A stretch of DNA of 64,000 nt from Simonsiella muelleri ATCC 29453 (GTDB lineage Bacteria; Pseudomonadota; Gammaproteobacteria; Burkholderiales; Neisseriaceae). The position numbers were made by a program, and so were the translations under genes. The stretch spans positions 992,001 to 1,056,000 of the forward strand of contig NZ_CP019448.1 in NCBI RefSeq assembly GCF_002951835.1, written 5' to 3'. Positions 28,569 to 37,949 of this stretch are shown piece after piece (position 1 is the stretch's first letter; each line of letters begins with the position of its first letter). The notes under the pieces are model-generated. The model had not been told where the DNA came from. It saw only the letters and a program-made list of their open reading frames with translations, and searched no databases.

Positions 28569-29630
28569 ATGAGTAAAAATCAACCCAAATCCAAACGCGA
28601 ATTCCGCGATGGCATCAGCAAAAAAGTCAAACCTAAAAAATCATTTTCAGGCAGCCTGAACAAGAAAAAACGTCCTGAATCCCATGTCATTGAATCATCT
28701 CGTTTAGCGCATCATGCAAATCAACAAATTGAGCCAAAAGAAAAAAATAACAATACACCCAAAAATCGTACCAGCAAAGCGCGTAAATTAGTTGTGCGTG
28801 CGCCAAATCAAAAAATTCAACAACATGTCCAACAATTGAAAGAAAAACGCACCGATTTATCACGAATTCAGCCTGAACGCCTACAAAAAGTGCTGGCTGC
28901 ATCGGGAGTCGGTTCGCGCCGCGAAATGGAGGAGTGGATTAACAATGGTTGGGTGCAAGTCAATGGACACGTAGCGCGACTCGGCGAAAAAATCACGCCC
29001 AACGACCAAGTTACCATTAAGGGCAACGCGATTAAATTAAAATGGGCGGATCGTTTACCGCGCATTATTTTGTATTACAAACAAGAAGGCGAAATCGTCA
29101 GCCGCGATGACCCACAAGGACGAATCAGCATTTTTGATCGTTTGCCACAGGCAGCAAGTTCGCGTTGGGTGGCGATTGGGCGACTGGACATCAATACAAG
29201 TGGTTTGTTGATTTTGACGACTTCGGGCGAATTGGTGCAGCGTTTTGCGCACCCAAGTTTTGAGGTAGAACGCGAATACGCGGTACGCGTGTTGGGTGAA
29301 TTGACCCCTGAACAATTAAACGCTTTGAGTGAGGGCGTGATGCTGGAAGACGGTTTGGCAAAAGTGGAACGCATTTACGAGCAAGGCGGCGAGGGCGTAA
29401 ACAAATGGTACAACGTTATCATCAAAGAAGGCCGCAACCGCGAAGTACGCCGTTTATTTGAAAGTCAAGGGTTGACGGTCAGCCGTTTGGTGCGTGTGGG
29501 TTTTGGGCCAATCGGGTTGCCCAATCGTTTGAAACGCGGTCAATTTTATGAACTCAATCCAATGGAAGTGGCAAATATTATGAAATGGGCTGATATGTTG
29601 TTACCAGGGGAACGTAAGCGCAGGCAATAA
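28569..29630 (+). CDS. rluB: 23S rRNA pseudouridine synthase RluB
   Basis: 353 residues from the ATG at 28569, with CGGAGA upstream. An N-terminal basic, low-complexity extension (about 1-100, rich in Lys/Asn/Gln, with an in-frame DUS giving SGSLN) precedes an S4 RNA-binding domain (RLQKVLAASGVGSRREMEEW) and the catalytic domain with GRLDINTSGLLILT, where Asp is the nucleophile, and GRNREVRRLFESQG. Family members modify uridine in helix 89-93 of 23S rRNA. RluB is the likeliest member; RluE/RluF are alternatives. Confidence 0.87.
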   Translation: MSKNQPKSKREFRDGISKKVKPKKSFSGSLNKKKRPESHVIESSRLAHHANQQIEPKEKNNNTPKNRTSKARKLVVRAPNQKIQQHVQQLKEKRTDLSRIQPERLQKVLAASGVGSRREMEEWINNGWVQVNGHVARLGEKITPNDQVTIKGNAIKLKWADRLPRIILYYKQEGEIVSRDDPQGRISIFDRLPQAASSRWVAIGRLDINTSGLLILTTSGELVQRFAHPSFEVEREYAVRVLGELTPEQLNALSEGVMLEDGLAKVERIYEQGGEGVNKWYNVIIKEGRNREVRRLFESQGLTVSRLVRVGFGPIGLPNRLKRGQFYELNPMEVANIMKWADMLLPGERKRRQ

Positions 29631-29710
29631 TTAGCAGGCAGCCTGAAAACTTGTTTTCCCAATAATCTGCCCCATTTAACAAAAATATTTCTCAACAATG
29701 GAAACCAATC

Positions 29711-31765
29711 ATGACCAATATTTTATTGAATTTAGACCACGAGCCACGTTTCAACGATATTCGCGTGGACGACATCAAACCTGCCCTACAAACCGCCATC
29801 GCCCAAGCCCGTGAACAAATCGCGCAAATCAAAACACAATCTGAAATCACTTGGCGCAACACGGTAGAAAAATTAACCGATATTACTGAAAAAGTTGGGC
29901 GCATTTGGGGCGTGGTGGCGCATTTAAATTCGGTGGTAGACACGCCCGAACTTCGCGCGGTTTACAACGAATTGATGCCCGAAGTAACCGTATTTTTCAC
30001 GGAAATCGGACAAGATATTGAATTATACGAACGTTTCAAAGCCATTAAAAATTCGCCTGAATTTGCTAAATTGGACGCAGCACAACAAACCAAATTGGCA
30101 AATGATTTACGCGATTTTGTGTTGAGTGGCGCAGAATTACCACCCGAACAACAAGCAGAATTTGCCCAATTGCAAACCGAATCCGCACAATTATCCGCAC
30201 AATTTTCGCAAAATGTGTTGGACGCAACAGACGCATTTGCGCTTTATTTTGATGAAGATGCGCTTTCAGGCAGCCTGAAAGGTATTCCTGAAGATGCGCT
30301 TGGAATGTTTCAGGCAGCCGCGCAAGCAGAAGGCAAATCAGGCTACAAAGTAGGCTTGCAAATGCCACACTACATCGCCGTGATGACCTACGCCGACAAC
30401 CGCGAATTGCGCGAACAGGTGTACCACGCCTACGCCACACGTGCTAGCGAATTGGGTAAGGCCGAATGGGACAACACCGCCATCATCAACCGCACATTAG
30501 AAATCGCACTTGCAGAAGCCAAATTATTGGGCTACCAAAATTATGCTGAATTGTCGCTCGTAACCAAAATGGCGGAAACACCTAAACAAGTATTGAATTT
30601 TTTACGTGATTTAGCTCAACGCGCCAAACCATTTGCCCAAAAAGATTTGGCAGAGGTACGCGAATTTGCCGCGAAAAACTTAGGGCTGCCTGAAATCCAA
30701 TCGTGGGATTTGGCGTATGCCAGCGAAAAATTACGCGAAGCCAAATACGCATTTTCTGAAACCGAAGTTAAAAAATATTTCCCTGCCAGCAAAGTGTTAT
30801 CAGGATTATTTTCGCAAATCAATAAGTTGTATGGTGTGAATTTGATGGAGAAAAAAGTCTCCGTATGGCACGAAGACGTGCGCTATTTTGAATTAGAAAA
30901 AGACGGTGCAATCATCGGCGCGGTGTACATGGATTTGTATGCACGCGAAGGCAAACGCGGTGGTGCATGGATGAATGATTATCGCGGGCGCAGACGCTTT
31001 TTATCAGGTGAAAAAAAATCAGAAATTCAAACACCCACTGCATATTTGGTATGCAATTTCACGCCACCTGTGGCGGGCAAAGAAGCACGTTTGTCGCACG
31101 ATGAAATCATTACGCTGTTTCATGAAATGGGACACGGTTTGCACCATTTATTGACACGCGTGGACGAATTGGGCGTGAGTGGCATCAATGGTGTGGAATG
31201 GGACGCAGTGGAATTACCCAGTCAATTTATGGAGAATTTTGTTTGGGAATACAATGTATTGCGTGAAATGTCTGAACATGAAGATTCAGGCGAAACGCTG
31301 CCTGAAAGTTTGTTTAACAAAATGTTGGCAGCAAAAAATTTCCAACGTGGTATGTTTTTGGTGCGCCAAATGGAATTTGCACTGTTTGATATGTTGATTT
31401 ACAGCGAAAGCAACGAAAGCAGCCTGAAAAATTGGGCGGAAGTGTTACAGAAAGTTCGCGCAGAAGTTGCGGTCGTGCAACCGCCTGAATACAACCGTTT
31501 CGCCAACAGTTTCGGGCATATTTTTGCAGGTGGCTACTCGGCTGGCTATTACAGTTACGCTTGGGCTGAAGTGTTATCGGCAGATGCTTACGCAGCATTT
31601 GAAGAAAGCGGTGATGTCAAAACCACAGGCGCAAAATTCTGGAATGAGATTTTAGCGGTAGGTGGTTCTCGAAGCGCGGCAGAATCGTTTAAAGCATTTC
31701 GTGGACGTGAACCGAAGATTGATGCATTGTTACGACATTCAGGATTTGATGTTGAGATTGCATAA
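29711..31765 (+). CDS. prlC: Oligopeptidase A (M3 metallopeptidase)
   Basis: 684-residue cytoplasmic zinc oligopeptidase that degrades peptides, including cleaved signal peptides. The zinc motif HEMGHGLHH lies near residue 471, with a downstream Glu ligand region (GVEWDAVELPSQFMENF). An in-frame DUS at 30265-30279 encodes SGSLK. A second, slightly different copy of a short segment of this gene lies 40 bases after its stop. Confidence 0.95.
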   Translation: MTNILLNLDHEPRFNDIRVDDIKPALQTAIAQAREQIAQIKTQSEITWRNTVEKLTDITEKVGRIWGVVAHLNSVVDTPELRAVYNELMPEVTVFFTEIGQDIELYERFKAIKNSPEFAKLDAAQQTKLANDLRDFVLSGAELPPEQQAEFAQLQTESAQLSAQFSQNVLDATDAFALYFDEDALSGSLKGIPEDALGMFQAAAQAEGKSGYKVGLQMPHYIAVMTYADNRELREQVYHAYATRASELGKAEWDNTAIINRTLEIALAEAKLLGYQNYAELSLVTKMAETPKQVLNFLRDLAQRAKPFAQKDLAEVREFAAKNLGLPEIQSWDLAYASEKLREAKYAFSETEVKKYFPASKVLSGLFSQINKLYGVNLMEKKVSVWHEDVRYFELEKDGAIIGAVYMDLYAREGKRGGAWMNDYRGRRRFLSGEKKSEIQTPTAYLVCNFTPPVAGKEARLSHDEIITLFHEMGHGLHHLLTRVDELGVSGINGVEWDAVELPSQFMENFVWEYNVLREMSEHEDSGETLPESLFNKMLAAKNFQRGMFLVRQMEFALFDMLIYSESNESSLKNWAEVLQKVRAEVAVVQPPEYNRFANSFGHIFAGGYSAGYYSYAWAEVLSADAYAAFEESGDVKTTGAKFWNEILAVGGSRSAAESFKAFRGREPKIDALLRHSGFDVEIA

Positions 31766-31802
31766 GCAGTCAATCTCCCAAATCATTGGGCTTCTAAAGC
31801 TC

Positions 31803-31853
31803 CGTGTTTGATATGCTGATTTACAGCGAATCGGATTCAGGCAGCCTGAAAAT
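31803..31853 (+). pseudogene. Displaced copy of an internal prlC segment
   Basis: The segment GTGTTTGATATGCTGATTTA... matches 31380-31430 inside prlC nearly base for base over about 28 bases and then diverges into a perfect DUS. It would encode LFDMLIYSES followed by DSGSLK, versus LFDMLIYSESNESSLK in prlC. It has no start codon and is probably a scar of recombination with a different prlC allele. Confidence 0.7.
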
Positions 31854-31869
31854 TTTATCGGGCTGCCTG
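31838..31869. terminator. Hairpin between convergent prlC and the HTH gene
   Basis: CAGGCAGCC (31838-31846) pairs with GGCTGCCTG (31861-31869) and is followed by AAAAATAA. Formed from a DUS and a part-DUS. Confidence 0.5.
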
Positions 31870-31878
31870 AAAAATAAT

Positions 31879-32076
31879 CTAACTATTATCAGATTTCAAA
31901 TTTTTAGGACGATATTGTTCTCTTGGTTGCCATTCTTCAGCTTTGTTATCCATAACAATTTTTAAAGTTCCAAAGCTATTATCAGTCGTTAAATTGTCTA
32001 AATTATTATAGACTGTTTGACGACTGGTTTTTTTATATCTTGCAAAATCAGATATGGACATAATATGATATTTCAT
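31879..32076 (-). CDS. Small helix-turn-helix protein beside the restriction-modification locus
   Basis: 65 residues. MSISDFARYKKTSRQTVYNNL looks like a helix-turn-helix of the kind that binds DNA or acts as an excisionase/regulator; the C-terminus is polar. The start at 32076 has AAAGGTAAG upstream. It is transcribed divergently from the methyltransferase, 92 bases away, which suggests a regulator of the restriction-modification genes, but it is not a recognisable C-protein. Weakly supported in function. Confidence 0.6.
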   Translation of the reverse strand: MKYHIMSISDFARYKKTSRQTVYNNLDNLTTDNSFGTLKIVMDNKAEEWQPREQYRPKNLKSDNS

Positions 32077-32168
32077 ATACTTACCTTTAAATGTTTGACA
32101 CTTTCGTAAAACATGGTTACAATATTTTTCACTTGATATAATACAATTTTATTTTAAAGGCATTCAAT

Positions 32169-33047
32169 ATGAATAAAGCTATTAACTCCCCATTTCGCTA
32201 TGCAGGCGGTAAATTTTATGCAAGAAAATTGATTTTAGAATGTATTCCTAATCATAATTGCTACATTGAACCGTTTGTGGGTGGTGGGTCAATTTTCTTT
32301 GCTAAAAATAAAGTTCAAAAAAATATTCTCAATGATATTGACCCTGATTTAATTAATACCTATCTCATGATTAGAGATAAACCAAATGAATTGGTAGAAT
32401 TTTTAAAAGATGAACAAGCATTAAAAGAACGTCATGCTTGGTATAAAAATGAATTTAAACCAAGTAATGACTTGGAGAGAGCAGGACGTTGGTACTATCT
32501 CAATCGTACATCGTATTCAGGCATCATGAACCCAAAAAATTGTTATTGGGGATATGGTGATAAATACAGTATGCGACCTGAAAATTGGGGAAGAAACATT
32601 TTGCGTACATCACTTAAATTACAAGATGTTCAATTTTTCAATATTGATTTTGAAAAAATTATAGACCAAGCCCCTGATAATGCTTTTCTTTTTATTGATC
32701 CCCCTTATTTTAACGCCGACCAAGATAAATTTTACACTTATTCATTTTGTCATGATGACCATTTAAGATTGCAACAATGTTTATTACGCAATCGCCATAG
32801 ATTAAAATTTCTAATTACCTATGATAATTCATTGGAAATTAGAGAGTTGTACCAGTGGGCACATACGATTGTAGATAAAGAATGGAACTATACAATCAAT
32901 AGAACAGACGACCAAACTAAATACAAAACTAAAGAAGGACAAAAAACAAATCGCTATAAAGGCAAAGAAATTTTTATTACCAATTATGATTTTGCTATTC
33001 AAAATGAATTAAATTTCAATGGTAATTTAGAATTAGTTTTCGCCTAA
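32169..33047 (+). CDS. D12-class DNA N6-adenine methyltransferase (type II R-M)
   Basis: 292 residues. The SAM-binding motif is FRYAGGK...IEPFVGGGSIFF (residues 8-38), and catalytic motif IV is DPPYF near residue 178. The class includes Dam and DpnIIA-like enzymes that methylate adenine within a short site. It is convergent with the endonuclease gene; before the IS insertion the two stop codons overlapped by about 15 bases. AT-rich and without DUS, consistent with acquisition. Target sequence unknown. Confidence 0.88.
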   Translation: MNKAINSPFRYAGGKFYARKLILECIPNHNCYIEPFVGGGSIFFAKNKVQKNILNDIDPDLINTYLMIRDKPNELVEFLKDEQALKERHAWYKNEFKPSNDLERAGRWYYLNRTSYSGIMNPKNCYWGYGDKYSMRPENWGRNILRTSLKLQDVQFFNIDFEKIIDQAPDNAFLFIDPPYFNADQDKFYTYSFCHDDHLRLQQCLLRNRHRLKFLITYDNSLEIRELYQWAHTIVDKEWNYTINRTDDQTKYKTKEGQKTNRYKGKEIFITNYDFAIQNELNFNGNLELVFA

Positions 33048-33135
33048 TTCTAATAATTGTTCAATCTCACTAATGTGAAACCAGTTACCTTGTATCACGC
33101 TCATATCTTCATCAAAAATAATTTGTGGATAATTA
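33033..33135 (-). pseudogene. Severed C-terminal coding end of the restriction endonuclease
   Basis: Reading the minus strand across the IS junction (after removing the IS and one TA), the endonuclease frame continues from Pro237 into NYPQIIFDEDMSVIQGNWF and on to ELGEN and a TAA at 33033-33035: 34 residues with no interruption. This segment now lies on the far side of the IS and has no start codon of its own. Confidence 0.85.
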
Positions 33136-33986
33136 GGGGCTAATGACATTTTAGCTATAATTTCAACCAAATCAAAGCACAAGCTAATGATACAGTACTT
33201 TCATAATTACGTTTTAATTTATCGTACCGTGTTGCCAGCGCACGAAAATGCTTTAATCGTGCAAAAGCGTTTTCTACCAAGTGCCTGATTTTATATAAAT
33301 ACCAATCTGTGCCCACATTAAGATGTTCTCTATTTTTCTTATATGGAATATTGGCTTTACTTTGTTTAGACTGAATTAACCGACGAAAAGTATCACTGTC
33401 AAAACCCCTATCAGCACACACGGTTTCATTATCACTTAAATCCAATTGTGCCAATAAATCAGGCGCAACAACAATATCATTTACATTACCAGCTGTAATG
33501 ATAAATTCAATTGGATTACCACAAGCATCAACCGCTAAATGAATTTTAGACGTATGACCACCGATACTCTTACCAACAGCTTGATGCGTAATGGATTGTT
33601 TACCCATACCGTGTTGATGAACGCGGATATGGCTACCGTCCATAAAGACCCATTCCATATCGGGTGTATCTACCAAATGTTTGAATAATCGGGTAAAAAT
33701 ACCGCGTTTAGACCAGCGATTGAAACTTTGGTAAAGGCTGTTTGCTTTACCAAAATAACTAGGTATATCAGCCCATTGGCAGCCTGTACGTAAGCGAAAT
33801 AGGATACCTTCTACTGTTTTGCGTAAATTTTTCTTGCGATAAATGCCAAGCTGTTTCAAAATAGGCAACAGTCTTGACCATGTTTCATTTGTAAGCGTGT
33901 TTCGGGACATGGCAAAGGTTTGGGATGGTTGCGTGGAAACAATATCTTAAATCCTTTGCCTCTTTTTTTGAATTGTCAATAGCCCC
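33136..33986. mobile_element. IS5-family (IS427-like) insertion sequence, 851 bp
   Basis: Terminal inverted repeats are GGGGCTAATGACATT (33136-33150) and GGGGCTATTGACAATT read inward from 33986. They are flanked by a TA direct repeat (33134-33135 and 33987-33988), the target duplication expected for this group. It contains one full-length transposase ORF. A second pair, GGCAAAGG...CCTTTGCC, lies just inside the right end (33911-33961). It interrupts a restriction endonuclease gene. Confidence 0.88.
33155..33910 (-). CDS. IS5-family DDE transposase
   Basis: 251 residues, uninterrupted, so the element may be active; many IS427-group elements instead split this gene in two. DDE residues lie in VFMDGSHIRVHQ, VCADRGFDSD and HLVENAFARLKHFRALATRYDK. 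The N-terminal part (WSRLLPILK...RTGCQWADIPSYFG) is the DUF4096-type region of the group. Confidence 0.92.
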   Translation of the reverse strand: MSRNTLTNETWSRLLPILKQLGIYRKKNLRKTVEGILFRLRTGCQWADIPSYFGKANSLYQSFNRWSKRGIFTRLFKHLVDTPDMEWVFMDGSHIRVHQHGMGKQSITHQAVGKSIGGHTSKIHLAVDACGNPIEFIITAGNVNDIVVAPDLLAQLDLSDNETVCADRGFDSDTFRRLIQSKQSKANIPYKKNREHLNVGTDWYLYKIRHLVENAFARLKHFRALATRYDKLKRNYESTVSLACALIWLKL

Positions 33987-34698
33987 TAGGAATAAAACCA
34001 CAATTTGTGGGCGTGGTACATTGGCGACGGGTACATTGAATATTATTTTCTGTAGTAATGGCAATATCTTGAGAACGAGCAATATACATATCTGCAAAGG
34101 CTCTATCTTGATATTCTTCATTGCTTAAATTTTCGCCATATTTTGTCGCTAAAAAGATTTGACCTTGCTCATTTGGCTGCCAAACAAAAATACCATTTTC
34201 GTCGGTTTCATAAAACGCATTTGCTAATGATGTAATCACAAAATTAAAATCTTGTGGGCGATATTGGTCGTTATGTACGCTTAAACTTTGTGGTGTAACC
34301 CCTAATACTGGAGCCAATCTTTCTACTTGAGTAGTCCCTAGTGTACGGCTACGCATACACTTAACCTTAATTGAGTAACCGTTAGCTAGTTTTTTAAATT
34401 CACCTTTGGCGGATAATTTACATTCAATCGTGAATTTTGTTCCTGTATTTCTATGGGTAATAGAAACATCTTCATCATGACTGCCTAATTGTGGGTTAAT
34501 AAATGGTTTCTGAACTTCCCATGTTTCATTATCCAATAAATTTTCTAGCCTATCGCAAACGGAAAATTCAAAGGCTTTTCCCCTAATCATTGGAATAACT
34601 TTTGGGTCTCGCAAAATTTTACCTAAATGTTGAATAGGTAAATTATACAAATGACAAAATTCAATTAATTCATCATTAATAACATTATTATTTGGCAT
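33976..34698 (-). pseudogene. Type II restriction endonuclease, C-terminus cut off by the IS
   Basis: 240 residues remain. The ECKLSAKGEFKK segment (near 113) with an upstream acidic region (SHDEDVSI) fits a PD-(D/E)xK nuclease core. The last three residues (RGY) are encoded by the IS end; the uninterrupted gene would be 271 residues. Next to a D12 methyltransferase, it is most likely the partner endonuclease; I do not recognise its specificity. Whether losing 34 residues kills activity is unknown, since the likely catalytic motif is intact. The start ATG at 34698 lies in AT-rich DNA with a weak ribosome site. Confidence 0.75.
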
Positions 34699-34731
34699 AT
34701 TTTTTTCTAACTATTTATTTAATAAAATATT

Positions 34732-34746
34732 TTCAGGCTGCCTGAA
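34732..34746. repeat. DNA uptake sequence
   Basis: Exact TTCAGGCTGCCTGAA just after the uvrA stop codon. The next exact 15-mer to the right is at 46471. Confidence 0.9.
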
Positions 34747-34748
34747 AA

Positions 34749-37598
34749 TCATTTCAAAACCATTTTCAAATACTTCGCCGTATAACTCGTTTTGTGCTTC
34801 GCTACTTGTTCAGGGCTGCCTGAAACCAAAATCTCACCGCCCCCAGCACCCCCTTCTTTACCCAAATCTACAATATAATCAGCCGTTTTGATTACGTCCA
34901 AATTATGTTCAATAATCACAATGCTGTTGCCTTTGCCTTTTAGTCGCTGAATCACTTCCAACAAAAGCGCAATGTCAGCAAAGTGCAAACCTGTAGTCGG
35001 TTCGTCCAAAATGTACAAGGTTCTGCCTGTGTCGCGTTTGGATAATTCCAATGCCAATTTCACGCGTTGGGCTTCGCCACCTGATAAAGTGGTTGCCGAT
35101 TGCCCTAAACGAATATAGCCTAAGCCAACATCTTTGAGTGTTTGTAATTTTCGGGCAATGGTCGGTACATTTTCAAAAAATTCAAAAGCTTCTTCTACGG
35201 TTAATTGTAAAACTTCATGAATATTTTTGCCCTTGTATTGCACTTCCAGTGTTTCGCGATTGTAGCGTTTACCGTGGCAAACTTCACAAGGAACGTACAC
35301 ATCAGGCAAAAAGTGCATTTCTACTTTAATCACCCCATCGCCTTGGCAAGCTTCACAGCGTCCGCCTTTGACGTTAAACGAGAATCGCCCCACGCTGTAA
35401 CCGCGTTCGCGCGATAATGGCACACCCGCAAATAATTCACGAATTGGCGTAAATAAACCTGTGTAAGTAGCGGGATTAGAACGTGGCGTTCTACCGATAG
35501 GCGATTGGTCTACCGTAATCACTTTGTCTAAATGTTCCAAGCCGCGAATACTGTCATAAGGGGCGGGTTCTTCGTGGGCGCGGTTGAGTTCGCGGTGGGC
35601 GATTTTGGCAAGCGTGTCGTTAATCAGCGTGGATTTGCCGCTGCCTGAAACGCCTGTTACGCAAGTGATTAAGCCCAAAGGCAATTCCAGAGTTACATTT
35701 TTCAAATTGTTGCCGCTTGCGCCTTTCAGAACGAGCATTCTGTCGGGATTAACAGGCGTTCTTTCAGACGGCACAGGAATGGATTTGGCACCGCTTAAAT
35801 ATTGACCTGTCAATGAATGCGCACTTTTCGCCACCACTTCAGGGCTGCCTGAAACAATCACGCTGCCCCCATGTTCACCGGCACCTATCCCCATATCTAC
35901 TACAAAATCGGCGTGGCGAATGGCATCTTCATCGTGTTCCACCACAATCACGCTGTTACCCAAATCGCGCAATTTTTTTAATGTCATCAACAGTCTATCA
36001 TTATCGCGCTGGTGTAAACCAATCGATGGTTCGTCCAACACATACATCACACCCGTTAAACCCGAACCGATTTGACTGGCTAAACGAATGCGTTGCGCTT
36101 CGCCACCCGACAAGGTTTCCGCCGAACGCGCCAAATTCAAATAATCCAAACCCACATTAATTAAAAAACCCAAACGTTCATTGATTTCTTTCAAGATTTT
36201 TTCAGCAATTTGCGCTTTATTGCCATCTAAATTCAAATGTTGAAAAAAATCCAACGCTTGATTCAACGGCAAGGCAGACACATCATGCAGAGCTTTGCCA
36301 CCAACCAACACATTTCGTGCTTCTTTTCGCAAACGCGCCCCACCACAGCTCGGGCAAGCTCTATGACTTTGATATTCGCGTAATTTTTCACGTATGGTTT
36401 CGCTATCGGTTTCGCGATAACGGCGTTCTAAATTTGGCATAATCCCTTCAAAAGCGTGTTCTCGTTCAAACGTCCCGCCTTTTTCAGATAAATATTTGAA
36501 TTTAATAATTTCTTTTCCAGAGCCATTCAAAATAATTTTTTGAATTTTTTCAGGCAGCGTGTTCCATGCAGCCTGCACATCAAAATCATAATGTTGAGCA
36601 AGTGATTGAATCATTTGGAAATAAAATTGGTTTCGTTTATCCCAACCTTCAATTGCACCAGCCGACAGCGACAATTCTGGGTGTGCCACCACGCGTTCGG
36701 GGTCAAAAAAATCAGTGCTGCCCAAACCATCGCAAGTTTGACACGAACCCAACGGATTATTAAATGAAAACAAACGCGGCTCCAATTCAGGCAAACTGTA
36801 TGAACAAACAGGGCAAGCAAATCGCGCTGAAAACCAATGTTCCGTCCCCGTATCCATTTCCAATGCCAACGCCCGTTCCTCGCCGTGTCGCAGTGCCGTC
36901 TCAAAACTTTCCGCCAATCGTTGCTGAATATCATCGCGTACTTTGACGCGGTCAATCACGACATCAATATTGTGCTTGATGTTTTTTTCCAGTTTGGGGA
37001 TTTCGTCCAATTCGTAAATCGTGCCGTCCACACGCACACGCGTAAAACCTTGCGCTTGCAAATCTTGAAATAAATCAACAAATTCACCCTTTCGGTTCAC
37101 AACCGCAGGCGCAAGAATCATCACGCGCGTGTTTTCAGGCAGCCTTAAAACCGTATCCACCATTTGCGAGACGGTTTGGCTGCTAAGCGGCTGATGATGT
37201 TCAGGGCAATACGGTGTCCCCACACGCGCATACAACAGACGCAAATAATCGTGAATTTCGGTAACCGTACCGACCGTTGAGCGCGGATTGTGGGACGTGG
37301 ATTTTTGTTCAATAGAAATGGCAGGCGACAAGCCTTCAATCAAATCCACATCAGGCTTATCCATCATTTGCAAAAATTGACGCGCGTAAGCAGACAGGCT
37401 TTCTACGTAGCGACGTTGCCCTTCAGCATACAGCGTGTCAAACGCCAATGATGACTTGCCCGAACCAGAAAGCCCCGTAATCACAACAAGTTGATGACGT
37501 GGAATATCCAAATCAATATTCTTGAGATTGTGCGTGCGTGCGCCACGAATGCGGATGGTGTCGTTGTTGTGTGTTGAAATAGTGGATTTTTTGGACAT
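34749..37598 (-). CDS. uvrA: Excinuclease ABC subunit A
   Basis: DNA damage recognition in nucleotide excision repair. 949 residues from the ATG at 37598 (MSKKSTIS). Two ABC ATPase modules have Walker A GLSGSGKSSLA and GVSGSGKSTL, signatures LSGGEAQRIRLA and LSGGEAQRVKLA, and zinc-binding CPVCSYSLPE and CEACQGDG...CEVC pairs. Only about 10 bases upstream of the ATG belong to non-prophage DNA; beyond that lies the end of the prophage/IS110 element. No Shine-Dalgarno is visible, so expression may have changed. Confidence 0.96.
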   Translation of the reverse strand: MSKKSTISTHNNDTIRIRGARTHNLKNIDLDIPRHQLVVITGLSGSGKSSLAFDTLYAEGQRRYVESLSAYARQFLQMMDKPDVDLIEGLSPAISIEQKSTSHNPRSTVGTVTEIHDYLRLLYARVGTPYCPEHHQPLSSQTVSQMVDTVLRLPENTRVMILAPAVVNRKGEFVDLFQDLQAQGFTRVRVDGTIYELDEIPKLEKNIKHNIDVVIDRVKVRDDIQQRLAESFETALRHGEERALALEMDTGTEHWFSARFACPVCSYSLPELEPRLFSFNNPLGSCQTCDGLGSTDFFDPERVVAHPELSLSAGAIEGWDKRNQFYFQMIQSLAQHYDFDVQAAWNTLPEKIQKIILNGSGKEIIKFKYLSEKGGTFEREHAFEGIMPNLERRYRETDSETIREKLREYQSHRACPSCGGARLRKEARNVLVGGKALHDVSALPLNQALDFFQHLNLDGNKAQIAEKILKEINERLGFLINVGLDYLNLARSAETLSGGEAQRIRLASQIGSGLTGVMYVLDEPSIGLHQRDNDRLLMTLKKLRDLGNSVIVVEHDEDAIRHADFVVDMGIGAGEHGGSVIVSGSPEVVAKSAHSLTGQYLSGAKSIPVPSERTPVNPDRMLVLKGASGNNLKNVTLELPLGLITCVTGVSGSGKSTLINDTLAKIAHRELNRAHEEPAPYDSIRGLEHLDKVITVDQSPIGRTPRSNPATYTGLFTPIRELFAGVPLSRERGYSVGRFSFNVKGGRCEACQGDGVIKVEMHFLPDVYVPCEVCHGKRYNRETLEVQYKGKNIHEVLQLTVEEAFEFFENVPTIARKLQTLKDVGLGYIRLGQSATTLSGGEAQRVKLALELSKRDTGRTLYILDEPTTGLHFADIALLLEVIQRLKGKGNSIVIIEHNLDVIKTADYIVDLGKEGGAGGGEILVSGSPEQVAKHKTSYTAKYLKMVLK

Positions 37599-37607
37599 AA
37601 TAGATAC

Positions 37608-37949
37608 TGTAATAAATGTCAAGTGAAAAATCAAAATAAATTATTGGCAAAACCCATTTCGCAACATTTGTTTGTTTAATCATCAGTCCTTTTAGTTATC
37701 ACATCATTCAGGGTGAATGCTAAACGTTAAACAAAATTAAAAAAGCGCGTCAAGGTTAAAGTGAACGCAAGCGACCTTGACGCGCTTTTTTAATTTCGTT
37801 CAACTACGCATACCCCCTGAACGATGCGATAACGGACTGATGATTAAACAAACAAACATTGCTACATTAGCTATTTATTAAAATAATGTGGCATCGAGCC
37901 ACATTATTTTAAACCCCCATCTCTTCTGCTCCTACGTCCTGATGACGTT
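37608..37949. repeat. 342-bp structured repeat, copy 1 (non-coding end of the IS110-like element)
   Basis: Lies 3' of the recombinase gene and includes its last 41 bases. It folds as a long imperfect palindrome: outer arms 37667-37689 with 37834-37856 (23 bp), central arms 37726-37756 with 37774-37804 (31 bp, two mismatches), and a separate 13-bp hairpin 37880-37892 with 37898-37910 over the stop codon. A TTGACA facing outward toward uvrA lies at 37617-37622. Placement downstream of the recombinase resembles the IS1111 branch of IS110, where a bridge RNA is encoded; that role is an inference. Copy 2 is at 41091. Confidence 0.85.

Noticed and set aside
37726..37804. Simple rho-independent terminator as the full explanation of the 342-bp repeat
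   Set aside because: The stem is flanked by T-runs and could terminate, but a terminator does not explain the outer 23-bp arms, the third hairpin and paired changes across all of them.
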